DNA of 64,000 bases from CAYMZZ01 sp046297935. Lineage in GTDB: Bacteria > Bacteroidota > Bacteroidia > Chitinophagales > Chitinophagaceae. Shown in pieces: positions 16,446-23,830 of this stretch. Position 1 is the first letter of the stretch. Every line of letters starts with the position of its first letter. Below the pieces are notes generated by a model. It saw nothing but the letters and a program-made list of their open reading frames with translations. It had not been told where the DNA came from and did not search any database. The position numbers were made by a program, and so were the translations under genes. The stretch covers positions 47,894 to 111,893 of the forward strand of contig JBKBHA010000013.1 of assembly GCA_046297935.1 (NCBI GenBank), written 5' to 3'.

Positions 16446-17723
16446 ATGAATCTCATAGAAGAATTACGCTGGCGGGGCATGATCCAGGACGAAATGGCGG
16501 GTACGGCTGAACAGTTAGACCGCGAAATGACAACGGGTTATATCGGTTTCGACCCAACGGCCGAAAGCCTGCACATCGGCAGCCTGGTACCCATTCTCCT
16601 GCTGGTGCACTTGCAGCGGGCCGGGCACAAACCTGTGGCCCTGGTGGGCGGCGCAACAGGTATGATCGGCGACCCCAGCGGCAAGAGCCAGGAACGTAAC
16701 CTGCTCGATGAACAGACATTGCAACGAAATGTGGATGGCATTCGATCTCAACTGGCCCGCTATCTCAACTTCGACAGCAGCCTTCCCAATGCTGCTGAAA
16801 TGGTGAACAACTTCGACTGGTTCCGCGAAATCAGCTTTATCGATTTTTTGCGCGATACAGGCAAGCATATCACCATCAACTATATGATGGCCAAGGAAAG
16901 CGTGAAGAAGCGTATTCAAAGCGAAGTAGGACTCAGCTACACCGAATTCGCTTATCAACTGATGCAGGGCTACGATTTTTATTGGCTATATAGCAACAAG
17001 AACTGTAAACTTCAAATGGGCGGCAGCGACCAGTGGGGCAATATAACCACCGGCACGGAACTCATCCGCCGTAAAGCCGGCGGCGAGGCTTTTGCATTTA
17101 CCTGCCCACTTATCAAAAAAGCTGATGGTACCAAATTCGGCAAAACAGAACAGGGCAATGTATGGCTCGATCCCGAAAGGACGAGCCCTTATCAGTTCTA
17201 CCAGTTTTGGCTGAATGCCAGCGATGAAGATGCCAAAGGTTGGGTACGGATATTTACTTTTTTGCCAAAAACAGAGATAGATGCGCTGCTTCAGGATCAT
17301 GAAACAGATCCCGGCAAGCGTTTACTGCAGAAAAAACTGGCGGAAGAAGTAACAAGATTCGTTCACGGCGATGAGCAATTGCAAATGGCGATTGAAACCA
17401 CCCAAAAGCTTTTCGCCAACCAGTCGGCGGCGGCTGAAAGCCTGTCGGTGGAAGACCTGGAAGGAATGGAGGGAGTAGTTAAAATTGACTTTCCAAAAAA
17501 CAAAATCAGCAGCGAAATTGATATCGTTTCCTTTCTGGCTGAATGCGGTGTAACTGGCAGCAAGGGCGAAGCACGTAAACTGGTACAGGGGGGCGGCATC
17601 AGCATCAATCGGAAAAAAGTGGAAACAGTAGATTTGAAGATAAATGATGGATTGTTGCTTCACGGGGAGTACCTGCTGGTGCAAAAAGGAAAGAAAAACT
17701 ATTATTTGGTTAAAGCAGTGTAA
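16446..17723 (+). CDS. tyrS: Tyrosyl-tRNA synthetase
   Basis: This 425-residue class I synthetase charges tRNA-Tyr. The HIGH-type motif is SLHIGSL (about 42-48). The Tyr-binding segment is YQLMQGYDF and GGSDQWGNI. The KMSKS-type loop is KFGKTE, and a C-terminal S4 RNA-binding domain starts near residue 350. The start at 16446 gives the standard MNLIEELRWRGM. A candidate -7 element downstream of the other possible ATG supports this. Confidence 0.98.
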   Translation: MNLIEELRWRGMIQDEMAGTAEQLDREMTTGYIGFDPTAESLHIGSLVPILLLVHLQRAGHKPVALVGGATGMIGDPSGKSQERNLLDEQTLQRNVDGIRSQLARYLNFDSSLPNAAEMVNNFDWFREISFIDFLRDTGKHITINYMMAKESVKKRIQSEVGLSYTEFAYQLMQGYDFYWLYSNKNCKLQMGGSDQWGNITTGTELIRRKAGGEAFAFTCPLIKKADGTKFGKTEQGNVWLDPERTSPYQFYQFWLNASDEDAKGWVRIFTFLPKTEIDALLQDHETDPGKRLLQKKLAEEVTRFVHGDEQLQMAIETTQKLFANQSAAAESLSVEDLEGMEGVVKIDFPKNKISSEIDIVSFLAECGVTGSKGEARKLVQGGGISINRKKVETVDLKINDGLLLHGEYLLVQKGKKNYYLVKAV

Positions 17724-17830
17724 CAGCAATCCTTTTGATCTTGATTTTTTAGGGCTTCTTCGGAATTTTAATTTCTGCTTCCGCTGATAAAAGAATTGAC
17801 GTCCTGGCTTTAAGTTTGCGCCGACAAACA

Positions 17831-18490
17831 ATGCATAATCTCTCCGTCAAGAAAAAAGTGTACTTCCTGAGCGGCCTGGGTGCTGATCAACGGGCTTTCT
17901 CGTTGCTTGATCTGTCTTTTTGCCAACCCGTTTTTATCAATTGGCTCGAGCCCGAACGAAACGAAACTCTGGCGCATTACGCTTTGCGTTTGCTCGATCA
18001 GATTTTGGAACCAGATGCCACGTTAGTAGGTCTTTCGTTCGGGGGAATGATTGCTTCAGAAATGGCTTTACATCGCCCAGCTTTTCGAATCATTATTTTA
18101 GCCAGCAATAAAACATCCAACGAATTTCCACCGTATTTCCGGGTAGGAAAATACATCCCGCTCTATCGTTGGGCACCAAATCGACTCTATAAGTTTCGAG
18201 GTCGTATTAACCGCTGGTTCTTTGGTGCAAGAAGTGCCGAGGCACAGTCCATTTTTTCTGCGATTCAAATGGATTCAAATCCAAAATTTGTCAAATGGGC
18301 AATAAGTGCGATATTAAAATGGGATTTAAAATTGGCTAATCCTAACATTATTCATATTCACGGTACACAAGATCGATTGTTGCCCGCTAAATTCGTAAAA
18401 GCGCACTACCTGATACCTGGCGGCACACATATTTTACCGCTTGACAATTCTGCAGAAATCAGTAAATTGTTGAAATATCTAATTGCATAA
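17831..18490 (+). CDS. Alpha/beta-fold hydrolase
   Basis: This 219-residue protein has the alpha/beta hydrolase triad: nucleophile Ser in GLSFGG (about residue 72), acid Asp in HGTQDRLLP and His in GGTHILPL. The oxyanion-hole segment is LSGLGADQRAF. There is no signal peptide, so it should be cytoplasmic. The frame runs five codons further to a TTG, but the ATG at 17831 is favoured. The physiological ester or lactone substrate is unknown. Confidence 0.75.
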   Translation: MHNLSVKKKVYFLSGLGADQRAFSLLDLSFCQPVFINWLEPERNETLAHYALRLLDQILEPDATLVGLSFGGMIASEMALHRPAFRIIILASNKTSNEFPPYFRVGKYIPLYRWAPNRLYKFRGRINRWFFGARSAEAQSIFSAIQMDSNPKFVKWAISAILKWDLKLANPNIIHIHGTQDRLLPAKFVKAHYLIPGGTHILPLDNSAEISKLLKYLIA

Positions 18491-18529
18491 AGCTAACATT
18501 CGCCAGATTTTCGTTTCGCATTTCATACT

Positions 18530-19135
18530 ATGAAACACGCGCTGTTGATAAGTCTGATTGTCCTCTCCTGCCCTGCCATCAACGCGCAGCCCGACACCAT
18601 TTACCTCCATTTTCGATACGGTTCCAAACCTGCAAAAGGCACCCGCCCTGCAGAAAGAACCTGGTTTGGTGGATTGAAAGGCGGCCACGTTAGCATTGAT
18701 GCGGATGGTTGGATACTTGATTTTCTGCCGGGAAAGAATCCCATTTTTCCCAACAATCAAAAACCAACAGGCGACTTTTATGTAAGCAGACAACTATACT
18801 GGGATAGTAGCGGCGACAACAAGAAAGTAACCATCGCCATCCCCGTTAGCCCTGAACAAAAACAAAGAATGCTGCTATTATTCGATGTGTGGGACCAAAA
18901 GGCGCCTTACGACTATGCCGTGTTTGGCATGCGTTGTGCCTCGGCCTGCTATGATGCGCTTAGCGAAATTGGATTGGTCGATAAGCTGAGCCGAACAAGT
19001 AATATCATCAGGCATTTTTATCCCAAGCAATTGCGGAAAAAAATGTTGCGGCTTGCTGAGAAGAACAACTGGCCGGTGCAATACCAGCCAGGCCGAAGCT
19101 CCAGAAAATGGGAGTCGGACCGGGGTCTATTTTAA
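18530..19135 (+). CDS. Secreted protein, probable permuted papain-like (YiiX/LRAT-type) hydrolase
   Basis: The 201-residue product has a signal peptide ending NAQPD. Two motifs occur in the circularly permuted papain order: a His in LKGGHVSIDADGW (about 47-58) and a Cys in FGMRCASACYDALSEIG (about 128-142). In YiiX/LRAT-like proteins these are the catalytic His and Cys. It could cleave an amide or thioester in the periplasm or outer membrane. I do not recognise a named family, so this is a fold-level inference. Its end overlaps the convergent SGNH gene by 9 bases. Confidence 0.5.
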   Translation: MKHALLISLIVLSCPAINAQPDTIYLHFRYGSKPAKGTRPAERTWFGGLKGGHVSIDADGWILDFLPGKNPIFPNNQKPTGDFYVSRQLYWDSSGDNKKVTIAIPVSPEQKQRMLLLFDVWDQKAPYDYAVFGMRCASACYDALSEIGLVDKLSRTSNIIRHFYPKQLRKKMLRLAEKNNWPVQYQPGRSSRKWESDRGLF

Positions 19136-19792
19136 AGCCTTGATTGCTGACCAAAATTTTTCGGCCACGAGCAAATTTCCCTGATAATTAAGGTGAACAC
19201 GGTCGGTGGTCAAAATTCCTTTTTCCCTGTTTGTTGGATTATTTGCCAGGTTGTAGTCGAGAAAAGCCTTCCGCAGGTCCACCAGCGGCAATCCATTCTC
19301 TGCTGCCAGCTTGCGCACAAGAGCGCTGTATTGGTTTAAATCACCATCCTGCGAATTACTGTGATCGGTCTTTTCACCAATCACGGCCGGAGTGGCTAAA
19401 ATGATACTGATGTGTTGAGCCTTCATTCTATCGATTAATGCCTGATAAAACTGCACAAATTTATCAGGATCAGTACCGGTGCCAAAGGAGCTCTTGTGCC
19501 ACACATCATTTACCCCCACGTATATAACTACTATATCGGGTTTATGATCCAACACGTCTTTCTCAAGACGTAAATACAAATCGTACACTTTGTTGCCACC
19601 AATACCTTTGCCTACCCACTCGTATCCTGCCGACTGCCCCTCCTTCCTGCAAAGACTATCGATCAATTGAATATAACCACCCGGATTTACTCCGGCCTGC
19701 GTGATGGAATCGCCAAAGAAAATGACCTTTTTGGGCTTCGTCTGAAACGAGAGTGTCATACTCAGCAGGAGGACAAAAAACAATCGTTGCAT
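19127..19792 (-). CDS. SGNH/GDSL-family esterase, secreted
   Basis: This 221-residue protein has a signal peptide and the four SGNH blocks: FFGDSITQAG (Ser), GIGGNKVYDL (Gly), YVGVNDVWH (Asn) and TTDRVHLNYQGN (Asp-x-x-His). Such enzymes deacetylate or deacylate carbohydrates and lipids. The ATG at 19792 starts the signal peptide; the frame extends 8 codons upstream. Its gene is downstream of and same-strand with cphB, 50 bases away, so it may be co-transcribed, but a functional link is not evident. Confidence 0.85.
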   Translation of the reverse strand: MQRLFFVLLLSMTLSFQTKPKKVIFFGDSITQAGVNPGGYIQLIDSLCRKEGQSAGYEWVGKGIGGNKVYDLYLRLEKDVLDHKPDIVVIYVGVNDVWHKSSFGTGTDPDKFVQFYQALIDRMKAQHISIILATPAVIGEKTDHSNSQDGDLNQYSALVRKLAAENGLPLVDLRKAFLDYNLANNPTNREKGILTTDRVHLNYQGNLLVAEKFWSAIKALK

Positions 19793-19842
19793 AGCAGTTT
19801 TTCCGGCAATAGCCACCGGCAGCTTTTCGTAAATATTTTTGG

Positions 19843-20727
19843 TCAGGTTTGATCAACGGATGCCAGAGCAGATTTTCCATCGACCAGGAACTTACGTTCT
19901 CTGATAAGATATCCATTGCCCTGTTCGCAAAAATGTACTTTCAGATTCTCGATGCTGACAGGACTGCCGTCTGGTATGTCGGCAATATTGGAATGCAGCA
20001 CTTCATGCCCGTCGATGATCATGACCAGTCCGCTTCCTATAGCTTCCATATGGTTGCCCCCCGTAATCAGCATGCCGGTATCTTCGCCCAAACCAACACC
20101 AATACAACCTGGATTTGCTGCCACTGCCTGTGCTAGCCTCCCAAAACGTCCCCTTTTTTCAAAATGTGAGTCAATGATCAGCGACGAAATGAAACCGAGT
20201 CCGGTGGTCATTTTTACTTCCCCTTTCAAGTGTGCTCTGGCTGCGTTTCCTTCGTAAATCATATTTTGACTCATAGCCATGGCCCCTGCACTGGTGCCTG
20301 CAATAAGGAAATCTTCGTCCTGATACCGGCGCTTAATTATGCGAAGAAATTCCGTACCTCCGTCGGTAGCACTCAGCCGCAACTGATTGCCACCGGTGAA
20401 CATAACAGCGGCACATTGCTGAATTCGCGAAAGATAATCAGGGTCCTGTGTGTGTTGACGGGTACGAATATGCATAACCCCTACATTGGTGCATCCAATT
20501 TTGCCGAACGCATCAAGGTAGTTTTCGCCTACTTCGTATGGAATGGTGCTGGCCGTCGTGATCACTTCAATCCGCGCGTTCACTCCGCCTGCTTCGTCCA
20601 CAATTCGGCGCAATATGGCCAGTTCAAAAAAGTTGAGATTATTCCGATGAATTTCGCCGACTTCAAGATTCGTTCCCTTGTCTTCAGCACCACCTACAGC
20701 TATCAATTTTCCTCTGGGTTGATTCAT
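19843..20727 (-). CDS. cphB: Cyanophycinase
   Basis: This 294-residue S51-family serine peptidase should cleave cyanophycin into beta-Asp-Arg dipeptides. Signatures are the N-terminal GKLIAVGGAEDKG, VMFTGGNQLRL, the nucleophile Ser in IAGTSAGAMAMS (about residue 144), and GLGEDTGMLITGG. It has no signal peptide, so it acts in the cytoplasm on stored polymer. cphA lies 3.1 kb away on the opposite strand, with two genes between. A TAnnTTTG match sits 28 bases upstream. Confidence 0.92.
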   Translation of the reverse strand: MNQPRGKLIAVGGAEDKGTNLEVGEIHRNNLNFFELAILRRIVDEAGGVNARIEVITTASTIPYEVGENYLDAFGKIGCTNVGVMHIRTRQHTQDPDYLSRIQQCAAVMFTGGNQLRLSATDGGTEFLRIIKRRYQDEDFLIAGTSAGAMAMSQNMIYEGNAARAHLKGEVKMTTGLGFISSLIIDSHFEKRGRFGRLAQAVAANPGCIGVGLGEDTGMLITGGNHMEAIGSGLVMIIDGHEVLHSNIADIPDGSPVSIENLKVHFCEQGNGYLIRERKFLVDGKSALASVDQT

Positions 20728-20754
20728 GCAGTTTATGTTCTAATTGTATAGGTC

Positions 20755-20762
20755 CAAAAATA
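20755..20762 (-). promoter_or_regulatory. -7 element upstream of cphB
   Basis: The minus strand reads TATTTTTG, an exact TAnnTTTG match, 28 bases upstream of the cphB ATG. No good -33 element is visible. It suggests that cphB has its own promoter in the gap after the aminotransferase gene. Confidence 0.4.
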
Positions 20763-20847
20763 ACAGTTTTTTCTTTCACCATATTGCGCCGAACTTATCA
20801 CACAGAAAGCACCAACTGGATGGCAGCAATGGTCAGGTGGTAACTTC

Positions 20848-22146
20848 TTACTTCTTCAAGAAAGCCTTTATGCCTTCCACTAATACATCCAGGTTTTTGG
20901 TAGTGGTATAAACGTTAGGCGTGACTCTAACGCCATGTATATTTTCCCATTCAATACCAACGGTGTGAATTTTATAGTTGGCGAAAAGAAAGCTATCCAG
21001 TTCGCCTGGTTTTCGACCCTCAATGCCGATATTGCCAATAGCGCAACCCCAGCGCGGCGAAAGAGGGGTGTTAATGCGAACGCCGGGCAAATCTTTTACC
21101 TTTTCCATCCAGTAGTTCTTCAGGTAATGCAGACGCTGCTGTTTTCGTTCGCTACCGATCATATCATGAAATTCAATTGCCTTTCCAATGGCCTGCTCAA
21201 TAAAAAAAGGCCGCGTACCAAGATTCTCAAATTTGCGTATATCAGCTTTCAGGGGATCATCGCTGGTTGCAAACATGGGATAAATGGAGCCAATTTTATT
21301 TTTCCGGACATATAACATACCCGACCCTATTGGGGCGTATAGCCATTTGTGCAGACTGCTGGCAAAGTAATCACAGTCGAGATCAGGAATTTTGAAATCG
21401 AAATGAGCGAAGCTGTGGGCCCCATCAACCAGCACTTCAATGTTTCGTTTATGCGCCTCGGCTGCAATCCTGCGTACGGGTAAAATCTGTCCGTTCCAGT
21501 TGATGATATGCGTTATATGCACAAGCCTCGTTTTCTTCGTAAAGGCCGACACGTAGGCGTTTACCAGATAATCCTCGTCTTCGGAGGGCAGTTCAAGATT
21601 AATCCAGTTCATTTTGATGCTATCCCTTTTCTCTCTCTGTTTATAGGCATTTACCATATTGGGATAGTCCTGTCTGGCCGCCACCACTTCATCACCAGCT
21701 TTGAGTTGTAAGCCGAAAATGATGGTTTCAAGTCCTTCGGAGGAGTTGCGGTTGATCGCAATTTCTTCGGCATCGCAACCCGCCATCCTTGCCAGATTTT
21801 GACGAAGGGGTTCTCTTCCCTGGTCCAGCACGCGCCACATATAATAACTTGGAGCCTCATTGCTGTAATCGTAATACCGCTTCATGGCTTCCTGCACCGA
21901 GCGAGGAGCGGGAGATACGCCTCCATTGTTGAGGTTGATGATGCCCGGCGATACGGTAAATGACTGCTGGACATAGTACCAGAAATCTTCTTCAGTTGCC
22001 AGGTCGGCAGCCGGGATTCCCTCGGCTTCACGGAGGGCCTGCGAAATGTTGCCCGACCAGGCAGGCTTCCAAAGCGCAGTCAGAAATGCCGTTGACGACA
22101 ACATACCTGCCCGCTTCAGGAATTTTCGACGATTAGCTTGATCCAT
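20848..22146 (-). CDS. PLP-dependent class V aminotransferase-fold enzyme with Tat-type signal
   Basis: The 432-residue product starts MDQANRRKFLKRAG, a twin-arginine signal, followed by a hydrophobic stretch. The body is a class V aminotransferase/isopenicillin-N-epimerase-like fold. It has NLNNGGVSPAPRSV, the cofactor Asp in VDGAHSFAH and the PLP lysine in SSLHKWLYAPIGSG (about 273). Tat export of a cofactor-loaded enzyme to the periplasm is expected. It is followed by cphB (120-base gap) and preceded by the S10 peptidase gene (6-base gap), implying one leftward transcript. The substrate is unknown; epimerase, lyase and transaminase activities are all possible. Confidence 0.8.
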   Translation of the reverse strand: MDQANRRKFLKRAGMLSSTAFLTALWKPAWSGNISQALREAEGIPAADLATEEDFWYYVQQSFTVSPGIINLNNGGVSPAPRSVQEAMKRYYDYSNEAPSYYMWRVLDQGREPLRQNLARMAGCDAEEIAINRNSSEGLETIIFGLQLKAGDEVVAARQDYPNMVNAYKQREKRDSIKMNWINLELPSEDEDYLVNAYVSAFTKKTRLVHITHIINWNGQILPVRRIAAEAHKRNIEVLVDGAHSFAHFDFKIPDLDCDYFASSLHKWLYAPIGSGMLYVRKNKIGSIYPMFATSDDPLKADIRKFENLGTRPFFIEQAIGKAIEFHDMIGSERKQQRLHYLKNYWMEKVKDLPGVRINTPLSPRWGCAIGNIGIEGRKPGELDSFLFANYKIHTVGIEWENIHGVRVTPNVYTTTKNLDVLVEGIKAFLKK

Positions 22147-22152
22147 GGCTGA

Positions 22153-23640
22153 TTATTTTGCAAGTACAGATTCCATAAAACGATTGTAGTCTTTTTTCAG
22201 TTGCAACAGTGAGGGCTGATGAATATACATCATGTGGCCCGCTTCGTAATAGGTAAAAGAAATATTGGATCGAAGATTTTCAGGCAGGAACATATGATGG
22301 ATCACATAATCGGTGGCGTAGTAAGGAGTAGCCAGATCATAGTAACCATTACATATCCAGACTTTGAGGAAAGGATTTTGAACCATTGCACTGCGCAATG
22401 TTTCGGCTACGTTCAGATAGCGGTCCTGACTATTGGTCCATGGACGTACCCTGCCGGTGAGTATTTCGTAAGGAAGATCGTTGGAATATCCCAGGTCGCG
22501 GCGCAGATAGTCATTCAACGCGGCTGTGTAGGGACCGTATATCGCCCTTTCATAGCTGGGATCATAGTCGTATGAGCTGCCTGCATGATCGTAGTCCTGC
22601 CCCTTAATCCGCGAGTCGAGTCGACCGACCGTCTGTTTTTCACTGCGAAGTAATTCCTTATTGAAAGGCCCTACCGTTAACCGAAGATTGACCTGGTCGA
22701 GGTAAGTGGCAGATAGTCCTGTAAACTGCTGCAGTTGCCGGATGATCTGCTGGCGTTCTTCCCCCTGCAATCGATCGCCTTTTGCCAATGCCAGAAGGTA
22801 GGGACCTGTAGCAAAAGCCTGCACCTGCTGAAGCAATGTCTGCAGATCTGGAAACTGATTACCCAGTTTTTTATGGTACCAGGCCGTAGCTGCAAATGTG
22901 GGCAAGGTAAGTGCGTGTGGCAGATCATTGCCGCGGTCGGTTCGCACGGTACCAAAATCGAGAATGGCTGATACCAGAATGATTCCATTTACATACAGAC
23001 CGTGTCGACTCTGCAGGTAGCCCGAAAGTCCGGCTGCACGCGTGGTTCCATAGCTTTCGCCTGCAATAAATTTAGGCGATGACCAACGTTGATAGCGGGT
23101 GGTGTACAATCGAATAAAATCTCCCACAAACTGCAGATCGTTGTTGTAACCAAAATAGTCGGCAGCATTATTTCGGCCCGCGGGACGAGTGTACCCGGTC
23201 ATCATCGGATCGATGAAGACGAGGTCAGCTTTATCAAGCCAGGTGTGTGGGTTATCGCTGTATTTGTAGGGAGGCGCCAGGCTTTCGCCTGCTTCGGTCA
23301 TGTTAACTATTTTGGGTCCGAGTGCGCCCATGTGCAACCAAACTGACGAGGAACCCGGGCCACCGTTAAATGAAAACAGGATCGGCCGTTTGGATGGATC
23401 CGATTCACCATCTTTTGTGTACGCGATAAAGAAAAGATTGGCTTTCAATGTGTCTTTCTCATCGCGCATATCCATATAGCCGGTCGTGGCAGTATAGGAA
23501 ATGGTTTCATTGCCCAGCTTGATCTGGTGTTTGGTAATGGAGAGTCCTTCCGTCTTCCAGGCCTTGAGGTCTGACCCTTTTTGTGCATGGATAAAGCTAA
23601 TCGTCGTGCATAGCAGGCATAATAAGATACTGCGTATCAT
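22153..23640 (-). CDS. Serine carboxypeptidase, S10 family
   Basis: This 495-residue secreted protein has a signal peptide from the ATG at 23640 (frame open to a TTG at 23703). Motifs are FNGGPGSSSVWLH (oxyanion hole), nucleophile Ser in FIAGESYGTTRAAG (about 180), Asp in CNGYYDLATP and His in EAGHMMYIHQP. S10 enzymes remove C-terminal residues at acid pH. It is divergent from cphA and only 6 bases upstream of the Tat-signal PLP enzyme gene. A role in degrading imported peptides is plausible; a link to cyanophycin is unproven. Confidence 0.88.
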   Translation of the reverse strand: MIRSILLCLLCTTISFIHAQKGSDLKAWKTEGLSITKHQIKLGNETISYTATTGYMDMRDEKDTLKANLFFIAYTKDGESDPSKRPILFSFNGGPGSSSVWLHMGALGPKIVNMTEAGESLAPPYKYSDNPHTWLDKADLVFIDPMMTGYTRPAGRNNAADYFGYNNDLQFVGDFIRLYTTRYQRWSSPKFIAGESYGTTRAAGLSGYLQSRHGLYVNGIILVSAILDFGTVRTDRGNDLPHALTLPTFAATAWYHKKLGNQFPDLQTLLQQVQAFATGPYLLALAKGDRLQGEERQQIIRQLQQFTGLSATYLDQVNLRLTVGPFNKELLRSEKQTVGRLDSRIKGQDYDHAGSSYDYDPSYERAIYGPYTAALNDYLRRDLGYSNDLPYEILTGRVRPWTNSQDRYLNVAETLRSAMVQNPFLKVWICNGYYDLATPYYATDYVIHHMFLPENLRSNISFTYYEAGHMMYIHQPSLLQLKKDYNRFMESVLAK

Positions 23641-23830
23641 ATGTATTGGTTTAGACCGGAAGGTAAGAATTTTCGTCGCCCCGCGCAGCCGCGATTTCTG
23701 CAAATAAGCTTCGGCAGGGGTTGGACTATTTTTCGTATTTTCCTACCCAGCCATTTGTAAAAGGCAATCACTGTCTGACCACTCTCAAATCGATCATTGT
23801 TAATTATTAATTTTTAATTGTCAACGGAAC

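Noticed and set aside
23790..23820. AT-rich tract before cphA as a mobile-element end
   Set aside because: It is a short AT-rich stretch with no paired terminal repeat or target duplication.
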